DNA from: CAVXAE01 sp044225565
GTDB taxonomy: Bacteria > Pseudomonadota > Gammaproteobacteria > Steroidobacterales > Steroidobacteraceae
Direction of reading: 5' to 3'
Length of the DNA stretch: 31,438 bases
Assembly: GCA_044225565.1 (NCBI GenBank)
Contig: JBGAIL010000036.1
Location: 1-31,438 of the forward strand
Part shown: one piece after another, positions 16,901-23,934 of the stretch
How positions within the stretch are numbered: the first letter of the stretch is position 1
How the letters are laid out: each line of letters begins with the position of its first letter
The notes under the pieces: model-generated
Seen by the model: the letters and a program-made list of their open reading frames with translations, nothing else
The model's database searches: none
Told to the model about the DNA's origin: nothing
Made by a program: the position numbers and the translations under genes

Positions 16901-17049
16901 GGTACGCCGAGCGCTACGATCTCCGCCTGGGCATCAACAATATCCTCGATACCAAGCCGCCGGCGACCGAGCAGACCTACCTCGGGATGTACACGCTCTA
17001 CGATGCCATCGGCCGGTTCTTCACGCTCGGCGCCTCGGTGCGATTCTGA
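13912..17049 (+). CDS. TonB-dependent outer-membrane receptor with STN domain (B)
   Basis: A 1045-residue transducer-type receptor. The signal peptide is about 1-24 (ending ALAAQ). The STN domain is about 29-102 (REYRIDGQPLDRALRAFAMS and LLLKGTGLRYAIDGNRVVIS). The TonB box is near residue 143 (LSEVVVTGS). The plug has NLRGLGTGRTLVLIDGRR and VEIITGGASAVYGADAVSGV. The barrel ends RFFTLGASVRF with the classical terminal Phe. Paired cysteines in putative outer loops (around DPVCRS/AAGCSP, DPCDVS/AANCLA and EKCVDA/NVFCSR) suggest disulfides at the cell surface. GGGGAA lies just before the ATG. The linked sigma/FecR genes indicate ligand-induced expression. The downstream serine hydrolase shares one base with its stop, so ligand processing is probably coupled to uptake. 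Confidence 0.95.
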   Translation: MLARGHAGLIAFLVASTLGVALAAQEGVTREYRIDGQPLDRALRAFAMSSGMDLLFSPDLVAGRASSRLDGTYSVGEALALLLKGTGLRYAIDGNRVVISSQQKPTAATTAGEGSTIRLAQTSETGADEQDMPRSAGTEGDGLSEVVVTGSRVARSTFDTPTPVSVLDSAQIEQSGFNNIGDVLGQLPSIGLGLSSSTGQFSSDAGAAFVNLRGLGTGRTLVLIDGRRRVSGSSDSSAVDLSTIPASMIERVEIITGGASAVYGADAVSGVINVILKQDFRGFELSAQGGISQHGGADSLSASAFGGVPFADERGSVSFAISHNRESPMFSTQRSFADSWIATVDNPANTGPADGIPDLITLDHYTIAEVHPAGAFDVGGTLYTVDPQLRPLQVDPVTGIGVNGDGWDFSRYFQQRMRSEVTSFRTDMKYRMTERVQLFAQAEFSSGSTFSSGAPNYDAGETLIQRDNPYVPADLAALMDANGVSEVNVLRASLDQGIRSNDNDRNTYSVAMGLQGAFGQSWKWQAFGQYGRYDLESRATHQRWTSRYLEAIDVIADPLTGDPVCRSASARAAGCSPLNVLGMNVATPEALAYFSVDSTLQVENTQTLGGLQFTGTLFDLPAGPLASALGIEYRKDTRSYVDDPLAQAGLLYRRSGNTTMAGEDAVSEAFVELVAPVLSDRPMFHLLQIEGAARYSDYDSIGSTVAWKVGTTWAPVRSVKVRATRSKSVRAPNLYELYSPTNENTQLYQPVDDPCDVSQLANRPERAANCLALGIPAGWSAPSTFEITYRGGGSPQLQEETSNAWTAGIVLTPEGVPGLSLSADYWHIDIDGAVQQLDADLLSEKCVDASSVDNVFCSRVTRAADHSLSLVDYSFLNIGTLAAKGVDLQAAYGFHPEDIGIGLPGRLSLLLNASYLASLRQLIDRTDATTLLIQDGQYDNPNWRASLSLGYEREALRVHLNTRLIGKARVDVQSSMETYDRPRVPARVYNDLIVGYRYAERYDLRLGINNILDTKPPATEQTYLGMYTLYDAIGRFFTLGASVRF

Positions 17050-18524
17050 TGCGCCACCAACACATTCCTGCCGGCATCCTGAAAGCCGGTCTGTGCGTAT
17101 CGGCGATGCTGTGGCCGCTCGCCGCTGCGGCCGACCAGTTCGACCGGGTGCGCCGCGACGTAGCGGATTTGATGGCGGCGGAGAACCTCGCTTCCATATC
17201 TGTCGCGGTGTCCCGCGATGGCAAAGTGCTCTGGGAGCAGGGCTTCGGCTGGAGCGATCGGGACAGGCGCATCGCCGCCACCGCGCGCACGCCATACGCG
17301 CTCGCGTCGATATCGAAGGTCTTCACGGCCACGGCCGTCATGGCCCTGGCGGAACGGGGCCAGGTGAATCTGGATGCGCCCGTCAACGATTACCTCGGTG
17401 CCCACAAGGTGGTGGCCCGGCTGGGCGACGCGCGCGATGCGACACTGCGGCGGCTGGCGGACCACACATCCGGCCTCCCGGATTTCTCGCGGTTCTACTA
17501 CGAGGGTGAGAAGCTCGAGCCGCTCACGATGGAGCAGGGCATCGAGCGTTTCGGCGTGCTGATGCGGCCGCCCGGAGAGGCTTACGTGTACTCGAGCCTC
17601 GGATTCGGAATCCTCGGCTACGTCCTGGAACGGGTGAGTGGCCAGTCCTACGCGACGGCCATGGACAGCCTGGTGTTCAAGCCCCTGGGCCTGCAAGACA
17701 GCGCAGTCGGTCCGCCGCCATCCGGTGATGCCCGGGCCGCCGTGCGCTACTCGAAATCGAGCGCGCGCATTCCGCGCTACTGGTGCGAGGGCCCGGCCTC
17801 TGCAGACGTGATGAGCAGCGCGCACGACCTGTTGAGCTTCGGCATGTTCCATCTCAAGGACGACCTGCCGGGCCGCAAGCCGGCCCTGTCGCACGCGAGC
17901 ATCGATGCGATGCAGGTGGCGACGGCGAAGGACCCTTCGGACTCCAACGGCAAGGGGGCGAGGGGCTTCGGCTGGGGCCTGCACGAGATCGAGGGCCTGC
18001 GCATCGTGAGCCATGCCGGATACATGCCCGGCGTGTCGAGCCAGCTGACGCTCGCGCCCGACCACGATATCGCCATCGTGGTGCTGGCCAACGGGCAGAG
18101 CCGCCGGCTGAGCGAGATCACCAACGAGATCATGCGGCTCGTGCGCCCGCAGACCGCGGCAGCCACCGACGGCTTCGAAGCTCCCGCGTCGCTGCAGGGG
18201 ACGTGGTCCGGCTCAGCGCAAACTTCCAATGGAAAAGTGCCCGTGATGCTCGACATCCGGGCCGGCGGGCGCGTGTTCGCGCAGATCGGCACCGGGCCGG
18301 TGACGGAAGTGCTGGAGAAGGAGGTGTCGCGCGATGGAACGCTCTCGCTGGACGGCGTGGAAGGGGACATCGGCACCGCGGATGCGGCAGTGTACCCGTA
18401 TACCCTGGAGTTCAGCCTCGTGAAGCGCGGCGAGGTGCTCGGCGGAAACGTCAAGGCGCATTCGCGCCCGATGCTCGATCGCATCGGTAATCTGCTGCCG
18501 TACTGGGTGGAGCTGCGGCGGTAG
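17049..18524 (+). CDS. Serine hydrolase, class C beta-lactamase fold (module B)
   Basis: A 491-residue exported hydrolase, paralog of the protein encoded at 10218-11753. Shared blocks include GKVLWE-GFGW, SLASISK/ALASISK, RPPGEAY-YS, HDLL-FGMFHLKD and the terminal YWVELRR. The signal peptide covers about residues 1-28 (GLCVSAMLWPLAAAADQ). The motifs are SISK (Ser87-Lys90), YSS (Tyr181-Ser183) in place of the usual YxN, and HAG (His322-Gly324). The Asn-to-Ser change in the second motif may alter substrate choice. The ATG overlaps the receptor stop by one base, so translation is coupled. It is probably a periplasmic peptidase or esterase acting on the receptor's cargo; the exact reaction is unknown. 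Confidence 0.9.
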   Translation: MRHQHIPAGILKAGLCVSAMLWPLAAAADQFDRVRRDVADLMAAENLASISVAVSRDGKVLWEQGFGWSDRDRRIAATARTPYALASISKVFTATAVMALAERGQVNLDAPVNDYLGAHKVVARLGDARDATLRRLADHTSGLPDFSRFYYEGEKLEPLTMEQGIERFGVLMRPPGEAYVYSSLGFGILGYVLERVSGQSYATAMDSLVFKPLGLQDSAVGPPPSGDARAAVRYSKSSARIPRYWCEGPASADVMSSAHDLLSFGMFHLKDDLPGRKPALSHASIDAMQVATAKDPSDSNGKGARGFGWGLHEIEGLRIVSHAGYMPGVSSQLTLAPDHDIAIVVLANGQSRRLSEITNEIMRLVRPQTAAATDGFEAPASLQGTWSGSAQTSNGKVPVMLDIRAGGRVFAQIGTGPVTEVLEKEVSRDGTLSLDGVEGDIGTADAAVYPYTLEFSLVKRGEVLGGNVKAHSRPMLDRIGNLLPYWVELRR

Positions 18525-18593
18525 TCGATCGGGATGCCGCGGAGAGTGGCGTCGGATACGATGGCGCCATTCCTGAGCGACATCCGGTCGAAA

Positions 18594-18614
18594 GGCGCTC
18601 GAGCTCCGAGCGCC
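18594..18614. promoter_or_regulatory. Strong hairpin upstream of esterase-family gene
   Basis: Arms GGCGCTCG and CGAGCGCC are exact reverse complements around the loop AGCTC. The structure ends 14 bases before the chosen ATG and would sit in the leader or end the upstream transcript. There is no T run after it. It could regulate translation or be a read-through barrier between module B and the next gene. Confidence 0.4.
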
Positions 18615-18628
18615 GGTTGCAAGCGCAA

Positions 18629-19909
18629 ATGATGAATCCGCTCCGCTTTCGAACGCTTTCATGTGCCATAGCCGCAGCCTTGATGCTTTCCGTGGCGGTT
18701 GGCGCCGTCGACATTCCGAGCTGGGCAGACAGGCAGGCCATTGCTTTGCGCACCCTGGAGCCGGGCGGCGATGACCGCGACCTCGGCTTTCTGAAGAGCG
18801 TGGTCGGCAACGCGCGCGTGGTGGGCTTCGGCGAAGCGAGCCACGGCTCTCACGAGATGCTCGCCTTGCGCAATCGCGTGTTCCGCTACCTCGTCGAGCA
18901 TCTCGGCGTCACGGCCATCGCCGCCGAAACCGATTTCGCGCTGGGCACGGCCATCGACGACTACGTCAATGGCGAAGGGCCGCTCACCCGGGAGCTCGTG
19001 GCCTCGGTGTTCTCCTTCTCGGCGCCCGATGCGTGGGAGGAGAATCGCCAGCTGCTGGAATGGATGCGCGGCTACAACCGCCGCGGCTCCGGCCCGAGGC
19101 TGCACTTCTACGGCCTGGAGATGCAGGGGCACATCCTGCAAGTGGAGCGTCCGAACGTGAGCCGCGCCTTTCGTGCAGCGCTCGACTTCATGGAGAAGGT
19201 GGATGCGGCGAGCGCCGGGCGCTTCCGCGCCAGGGTGGTGCCTCTCTATGGCGCGATGGAAGCACGCTCCTACGCCGGTGCCGGATCCGGAACCCCCTAC
19301 GACGAGCTGTCGTCTGCGCAACGCGATGCGCTCACCGTCGCCATCGCGGATGCGGTCGCGCTCTTCGAGCGGCGTCACGTGGACTGGAGCGAGCGCAGCT
19401 CGCCGCTTGCCTATCAGCGCGCGCTGCGCAACGTACTCAACGCTCGGGCACTGGATGCGGATTTCCGGGCCGACGGATGGTGGCTGGACAAACAGGGCGA
19501 TCCGGATCAGCGAGATGCAACCAGTGCGCAGAACCTGCAATGGGTGCTGCAGCGCGAAGGCCCGCGCGGCAGGGTGTTCCTGTTCGCCCACGACGTTCAC
19601 ATTTCTACGGCACGCAGCGCGTGCCCGAACCGGTTCACGTCCATGGGGCAGAATCTGAAGCAGGAGCTGGCCGAGAGCCTCGTCACCATCGCCACCGTGC
19701 AGCCACCCGAAGTTGAGGTTGCCGGCGGTGAGGCTCCCTGCACTTTTCCCGACAAGCTGGCCGCGCCGCTGTCGAGACTGGGCAGGTCGCCGTTCGCTCT
19801 GGATCTGCGCGGCAGTCCCTTTCACCGGGATGCAGGCTTCGATGCCCTGATCTTCGTGCGCGAGCAGACGCCGGCGAGAGCGTCGAGTCTCGGCGGGGCC
19901 GAAAGATAG
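18629..19909 (+). CDS. Erythromycin-esterase-family hydrolase, exported
   Basis: A 426-residue protein of the erythromycin esterase family (the fold of EreA/EreB and many uncharacterised secreted proteins). A signal peptide covers about residues 1-30 (TLSCAIAAALMLSVAVGA). Family signatures are GFGEASHGSHEM (Glu69, His72), AIAAETDF, WMRGYN, FYGLEMQG and LFAHDVHIS near the C-terminal end; the last motif is usually AHNxH, here AHDVH. Most family members are not proven macrolide esterases, so the substrate is unknown. ATG at 18629 is chosen, with ATG 18632 and TTG 18617 as alternatives; no clear ribosome binding site is visible. The gene is separated from module B by about 100 bases containing a hairpin, so it may have its own promoter. 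Confidence 0.82.
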   Translation: MMNPLRFRTLSCAIAAALMLSVAVGAVDIPSWADRQAIALRTLEPGGDDRDLGFLKSVVGNARVVGFGEASHGSHEMLALRNRVFRYLVEHLGVTAIAAETDFALGTAIDDYVNGEGPLTRELVASVFSFSAPDAWEENRQLLEWMRGYNRRGSGPRLHFYGLEMQGHILQVERPNVSRAFRAALDFMEKVDAASAGRFRARVVPLYGAMEARSYAGAGSGTPYDELSSAQRDALTVAIADAVALFERRHVDWSERSSPLAYQRALRNVLNARALDADFRADGWWLDKQGDPDQRDATSAQNLQWVLQREGPRGRVFLFAHDVHISTARSACPNRFTSMGQNLKQELAESLVTIATVQPPEVEVAGGEAPCTFPDKLAAPLSRLGRSPFALDLRGSPFHRDAGFDALIFVREQTPARASSLGGAER

Positions 19910-19916
19910 TAGGATT

Positions 19917-19941
19917 CGCAGCGGGAGCTCTCTCGCAGCGG
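19917..19941 (+). repeat. Direct repeat CGCAGCGG x2 before MFS gene
   Basis: Two exact copies of CGCAGCGG (19917-19924 and 19934-19941), 17 bases apart start to start, lie just upstream of the ATG at 19953. They could be a tandem binding site, but the motif is short and common in GC-rich DNA. Confidence 0.25.
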
Positions 19942-19952
19942 ACATTCTTCTC

Positions 19953-21677
19953 ATGGCAGCCACCTGGCGGGCGGCAACGCTCGCGCCGTTCAAGTCGCGC
20001 ATCTTCCTCGCGATCTGGACGGCGAGCCTGATCTCGAGCTTCGGCAGCCTCATCCAGGCGGTCGGTGCCTCGTGGCTCATGACATCCATCGCGCCTTCGC
20101 CGGACATGGTGGCGCTGGTGCAGGCATCCACCGCCCTGCCCATCCTGCTGCTCTCGCTTCCTGCGGGTGCCATCGCGGATATCTGGGACCGTCGCGTCAT
20201 CATGCTGATCGCGCAGGGAGCGATGCTCGTCGTTTCCGCGGTCCTGGCAGCAGTCGCCTATCTCGGTCACATCACGCCATGGACGTTGCTCGCGCTCACC
20301 TTCCTCCTCGGTTGCGGCGGCGCGCTATATGGGCCGGCATGGCAGTCGTCCGTCGGCGAGCAGGTGCCGAAGGAAGAAGTGCCCGCGGCGGTCTCGCTCA
20401 ACTCGCTCGCATTCAACCTGGCGCGTACGGCCGGTCCGGCGATCGGCGGCGTCATCGTCGCGACGGCGGGGCCGCCGGCCGCGTTCGTCGTGAACGCCGC
20501 GACCTATATCGCGCTCATCGTCGTGCTCGGCTCGTGGCGGCGACGCATTCCCGCTCCGACCCTGCCGCCCGAAAGCATGCGCATGGCGATGCAGGCCGGG
20601 CTGCGGTACGTGCTGCTGTCGCCGGCGATCCGCACCGTGCTCGTCCGGGGCTTCTTCTTCGGATTGATGGGAAGCGCGCTGTGGGCGCTGATGCCCGTCA
20701 TCGCCAAGGACCTGCTCGCAGGCGGCGCGCTCACCTACGGCATTCTGTTCGGGGCGTTCGGCATCGGCGCGGTGATCGGTGCGCTGCTCGCCACGGCGAT
20801 CCGGCAAAGGTTCTCGAGCGAGATCATCGTGGCTTTCTCGAGCCTTGCTTTCGGCCTCACGGCGATAGGGGTTGCTTTCAGCCCGCACACCGCGCTGTCG
20901 ATGGCGCTGCTGCTGGTCAGTGGTGCGGCCTGGGTGCTGGCGCTCTCCACGTTCAACATCACGGTGCAGATCTCTTCACCGCGCTGGGTGGTGGGCCGGG
21001 CGCTGGCCATCTACCAGATGCTCACGTTTGGCGGCCTCGCCGCAGGCAGCTGGCTGTTCGGCGAGCTCGCGGAGGATCGCGGTATCCGCATCGCTCTCAT
21101 CGTCGCGGGCGTGGCCATGGTGCTTTCCATGGTGCTGGGCGTCAGGCTGCGCCTGCCGCGCGCGGTCGGGCTGAACCTCGATCCGTTCCGCAAGACGCCC
21201 GTGCCTCCGAACATGACCGCGGAGGTCGTGCCGCAGAGCGGGCCGGTGGTGATCAATGTGGAATACCTGGTCGCGCCGGAGGATCGCGACGCCTTCATGA
21301 TCGCGATGCGCGAGATGCGCCGCATCCGCCGCCGCGACGGCGCACGTCGCTGGACGTTGATGCAGGACATCGACAACCCCCTGATGTGGACCGAGAGCTT
21401 CCAGAGCGCCACGTGGCTCGACTATCTGCGGCAGCGCCAGCGTTTCACCATGGCGGACCGCGAAGCCGCCTTGCGAGTGCATGCGTTCCATCGCAGCGAG
21501 CAGCTGCCGCAGGTGCGCCATCTCATCGAGCGCACCCCGACGACGGCGAGCCACCACAAGAGCGAGGCGGAGCAGCTGAGCGAGCGCGCCAGCGTGGTCG
21601 ATCCCAACCTGCCGCCGAGCTCGATGCCGGTGGCGGTGGGCGAGCCGGAGGCCGACCGGCGGAGGGGGAGCCGGTAA
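19953..21677 (+). CDS. MFS_3-family exporter with C-terminal extra domain
   Basis: A 574-residue inner-membrane transporter of the major facilitator superfamily, MFS_3 branch (the EntS/siderophore-exporter-like group). The opening FKSRIFLAIWTASLISSFGSLIQAVGASWLM and the loop PAGAIADIWDRRVIM fit this branch. About twelve hydrophobic helices fill residues 15-400. Unlike EntS, the protein continues with a soluble domain (about 430-515, from VINVEYLVAPEDRDAFMIAM) resembling the antibiotic-biosynthesis-monooxygenase-like tail of some MFS_3 proteins, then a charged, probably disordered tail. It is encoded 43 bases after the esterase-family gene and could be co-transcribed. Export of a small molecule or peptide product is likely; the substrate is unknown. 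Confidence 0.88.
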   Translation: MAATWRAATLAPFKSRIFLAIWTASLISSFGSLIQAVGASWLMTSIAPSPDMVALVQASTALPILLLSLPAGAIADIWDRRVIMLIAQGAMLVVSAVLAAVAYLGHITPWTLLALTFLLGCGGALYGPAWQSSVGEQVPKEEVPAAVSLNSLAFNLARTAGPAIGGVIVATAGPPAAFVVNAATYIALIVVLGSWRRRIPAPTLPPESMRMAMQAGLRYVLLSPAIRTVLVRGFFFGLMGSALWALMPVIAKDLLAGGALTYGILFGAFGIGAVIGALLATAIRQRFSSEIIVAFSSLAFGLTAIGVAFSPHTALSMALLLVSGAAWVLALSTFNITVQISSPRWVVGRALAIYQMLTFGGLAAGSWLFGELAEDRGIRIALIVAGVAMVLSMVLGVRLRLPRAVGLNLDPFRKTPVPPNMTAEVVPQSGPVVINVEYLVAPEDRDAFMIAMREMRRIRRRDGARRWTLMQDIDNPLMWTESFQSATWLDYLRQRQRFTMADREAALRVHAFHRSEQLPQVRHLIERTPTTASHHKSEAEQLSERASVVDPNLPPSSMPVAVGEPEADRRRGSR

Positions 21678-21710
21678 CAGGATCGTCTTCGCTGCAAGGA
21701 CCGCAACGGC

Positions 21711-21735
21711 CGGCGGCTGCTCAGGCGAGCCGCTG
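21711..21735. terminator. Possible hairpin between convergent MFS and toxin genes
   Basis: CGGCGGCT (21711-21718) can pair with AGCCGCTG (21728-21735), with one G-T wobble and a nine-base loop. It lies between the stop codons of two convergent genes, where a bidirectional terminator would be expected. No T tract is present. Confidence 0.3.
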
Positions 21736-21770
21736 CCAGCGCGTGAGCACACCCACGTCTGCTGCCTGAT

Positions 21771-22304
21771 TCAGGCTTTTCGGGCGCGCCCGATGGTGGA
21801 GGGACGCTTCGGCCTGCCGCGCCGCCGATGGATGGGTGCGACGATGGGAGTGACGGTATAGGTTGCCGGCTCTTCCGAGACACCGGCAATGAACGGGTTG
21901 CGCACCGTTACCTGTCCATACATCGCGCGATCCTGCAGGTCTTCCGTGAGCAGCAGGCTGCAGTTCTGCAGTTGCGCGGCGCCCACGATGAGGCTGTCCC
22001 ACCAGCTGAGTGCGTAGCGCTGCTCGATTTCCCGGGCACGCATGAGCAGCTCGAGGTCGGTAGGCTGGGGGGTCCAGGTCAAAAGGCTGCGCACATTGTC
22101 CCAGGCCTCGGCAGCAGGCAGCCCGGGTTTGAGCTTGCGTACGGCGTTGTAGTAGTACTCGTTCAATACCTGCGCACTGGTGCGGCCGCTCTGCTCCTGC
22201 CACAGCCGCTCGAGACACTGGGCAGCGAGCGGCTGCTTGACCGGCTCGGTCGTGTCGTGCACGTAGAGAAAAATGTTCGTATCAACGAAGGCCAGCTCGG
22301 TCAT
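21771..22304 (-). CDS. PIN-domain toxin (VapC-type) with AT-hook-like tail
   Basis: A 177-residue PIN-domain ribonuclease toxin. The acidic catalytic set is visible: Asp8 (FVDTNIFLY), Glu49 (VLNEYYY), Asp103 (SWWDSLIVGAA) and Glu121/Asp122 (LLLTEDLQD). The usual end of this group, around VRNPF (residues 134-138), is followed by some 39 more residues. These include RRRGRPKRP (160-168), which matches the AT-hook DNA-binding consensus built around RGRP, and a basic end GRARKA. The ATG at 22304 lies inside the antitoxin gene (23-base overlap), preceded by GGGAAGAA. A longer frame from 22337 would start deeper in the antitoxin and is less likely. VapC-type toxins cut tRNA or rRNA; the target here is unknown. 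Confidence 0.87.
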   Translation of the reverse strand: MTELAFVDTNIFLYVHDTTEPVKQPLAAQCLERLWQEQSGRTSAQVLNEYYYNAVRKLKPGLPAAEAWDNVRSLLTWTPQPTDLELLMRAREIEQRYALSWWDSLIVGAAQLQNCSLLLTEDLQDRAMYGQVTVRNPFIAGVSEEPATYTVTPIVAPIHRRRGRPKRPSTIGRARKA

Positions 22305-22524
22305 AGAGTTCTTCCCTGGTGGGGTACCGTTCGCCAACGGGTTTCATCTTGACGGGTTTCTTGCTCAGGAACCGGCGCATCGCCTCGTTGTAGTCCCGCA
22401 CTTCCCGCATGCGCTCCTGCAGGATCTCGCCGAGCAGGCGCGAGAGGCTCTTGCCGCGCTGCGCGGCATAGATGCGGGCCCAGGCGGCGGTTCTTTCGTC
22501 CAGCGTGATGGTGATGTTCTTCAT
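22282..22524 (-). CDS. Ribbon-helix-helix antitoxin (VapB/CopG-like)
   Basis: An 80-residue antitoxin. The N-terminal part (about 1-40), beginning MKNITITLDERTAAW and continuing to SLSRLLGEIL, fits a ribbon-helix-helix DNA-binding fold: a short strand with alternating polar residues, then two helices. The basic/acidic C-terminal half would wrap the toxin. The gene overlaps the PIN toxin gene by 23 bases, with antitoxin first, as in most type II systems. A perfect 9-3-9 palindrome centred about 39 bases upstream of the ATG is the expected autoregulatory operator. AGGA lies nine bases or so before the start. Confidence 0.85.
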   Translation of the reverse strand: MKNITITLDERTAAWARIYAAQRGKSLSRLLGEILQERMREVRDYNEAMRRFLSKKPVKMKPVGERYPTREELYDRAGLR

Positions 22525-22552
22525 GAGGGGTGTGTCCTGAATGCCGGCAGAT

Positions 22553-22573
22553 ATTACACGATTTTCGTGTAAT
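22553..22573. promoter_or_regulatory. Palindromic operator of the toxin-antitoxin pair
   Basis: Arm ATTACACGA (22553-22561) is followed by TTT and then its exact reverse complement TCGTGTAAT (22565-22573). The element is AT-rich compared with its surroundings and overlaps a TAATAT (minus strand) that could be the -10 of the antitoxin promoter. RHH antitoxins bind such sites to repress their own operon. It also lies 75 bases before the plus-strand M24 peptidase gene, so both could be affected. Confidence 0.7.
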
Positions 22574-22647
22574 TAACCCATGCGGTGCTTCAGGGATAAT
22601 GCGGCGCCTCTGCCGGCCCGCCGTCCCACGCCATCGAGGGTTAGAAC

Positions 22648-23934
22648 ATGCCCAGCGCGCTGCTGATCAACGCCCTGTTCGCCACGGGCTTCGCGCACCC
22701 CACGCTCACGCCGCCCGCCGAACTGCCTGCTGCGGTGTACAAGGAACGCCGCGAACGCGTGCTGAAAGCGCTGGACGGCTGCATCGGCCTCGTCGCCGCG
22801 CAGGGCGAGGTCTCGGGCATCACCGAGGAATTCCGGCAGGACGGCTATTTCTACTGGCTCACCGGCATCAACGAGCCGCATGCCTGGCTGGTATTCGCGC
22901 CCAGGTCGCCTTACAACAAGGTCACGCTGCTCCTGAAGTCCCGCGACCCGGAGGCGGAGCGCTGGACCGGCCCGCGCGAGCCGCTCTCACCCGATCTCAT
23001 TCAGAAATACGGCGTGGACAAGGTGCGTCGTGGCGCTCCGGACACCGCACTCGAAGTCGCCGCGCAGCAGCACGAATGCGTTTCCGTCATCGCTCCCGCC
23101 ACGCTGGCGAAGGAAGAGCGCAGTGATGCGGAGCTCGCCACCCGGGTCGCGCAGCGCTTCGGTCTCAAGATCAAATATCAGCGCAGCCTGCTCGCGCAAC
23201 TGCGCTCGGCGCACACACCGGAAGAGATCGAGCGCATGGAGCGGGCGGTGGCCATTACGCGCGAAGGTCACCAGGCCGCGGCCAGAGCCACCGTAGCTGG
23301 AGTGTCCGAGCGGGACGTGCAGACCCAACTCGAATACGCCTTCTTCGCCGCAGGTGCGACCGGCCTCAGCTATCCCTCCATCGTCGGCGCCGGCCCGAAC
23401 GGGGCCGTGCTCCACTGGACGCAGAATTCGAGATTGCTGAAGGACGGCGATCTCGTGGTGATCGACGCCGCCGCGGAGTACGGCCGCTACGCGGCGGACG
23501 TCACGCGCACCTACCCGGTGTCGGGGCGTTTCACGCCGGAGCAGGCCAAGGTGTATCGCGCGGTCTATCAGGCGCAGGAGGACATCTTCGCGGCCATCAA
23601 GCCGGGGGTGTCCATGGCGGACCTGCAGCACGTGGCGGAGGAATCACTGCGGAGCGCAGGTTATCTGGCCGACTTCATCCACGGCTTCGGGCACTTCGTG
23701 GGCCTGGACGTGCATGACGCCGGCCTGTACGAAAGCCCGCTGCCGGCGGGCGCGATCCTCACCGTGGAGCCCGGTGTCTACCTGCCGCAGCAGGGCTTCG
23801 GCGTGCGCATCGAGGACGAGGTGCTGATCACGGCCAAGGGCTACAAGGTCCTCACCACTGATTTCCCGCGCAAGCTGGAAGACGTGGAGCGCTGGGTGGC
23901 GACGGCGAGGTCGGGCAGTTCCGGCGCGCGGTGA
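22648..23934 (+). CDS. M24 metallopeptidase, Xaa-Pro aminopeptidase type
   Basis: A 428-residue pita-bread-fold peptidase of the aminopeptidase P group, which removes an N-terminal residue preceding proline. The AMP_N domain (about 25-165) contains the typical FYWLTGINEPHAWLVF. The catalytic domain (about 195-415) has all five metal ligands: Asp273 (VVIDAAAEYGRYAADVTRT), Asp284 in the same segment, His349 (HGFGHFVGLDVHD), Glu374 (TVEPGVY) and Glu389 (RIEDEVLI). The start ATG follows GAGGG by seven bases. The first 18 residues are mildly hydrophobic but do not form a convincing signal peptide, so it may be cytoplasmic, where it could finish peptides brought in by the POT transporter encoded nearby. 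Confidence 0.93.
   Translation: MPSALLINALFATGFAHPTLTPPAELPAAVYKERRERVLKALDGCIGLVAAQGEVSGITEEFRQDGYFYWLTGINEPHAWLVFAPRSPYNKVTLLLKSRDPEAERWTGPREPLSPDLIQKYGVDKVRRGAPDTALEVAAQQHECVSVIAPATLAKEERSDAELATRVAQRFGLKIKYQRSLLAQLRSAHTPEEIERMERAVAITREGHQAAARATVAGVSERDVQTQLEYAFFAAGATGLSYPSIVGAGPNGAVLHWTQNSRLLKDGDLVVIDAAAEYGRYAADVTRTYPVSGRFTPEQAKVYRAVYQAQEDIFAAIKPGVSMADLQHVAEESLRSAGYLADFIHGFGHFVGLDVHDAGLYESPLPAGAILTVEPGVYLPQQGFGVRIEDEVLITAKGYKVLTTDFPRKLEDVERWVATARSGSSGAR

Noticed and set aside
16446..17048. Upstream in-frame extension of the second serine hydrolase
   Set aside because: It falls inside the receptor B barrel; the true signal peptide starts at ATG 17049.
18629..19909. Calling this gene ereA/ereB macrolide resistance
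   Set aside because: The family is broad and mostly uncharacterised; the AHDVH variation and lack of mobile-element context argue against naming it a resistance gene.
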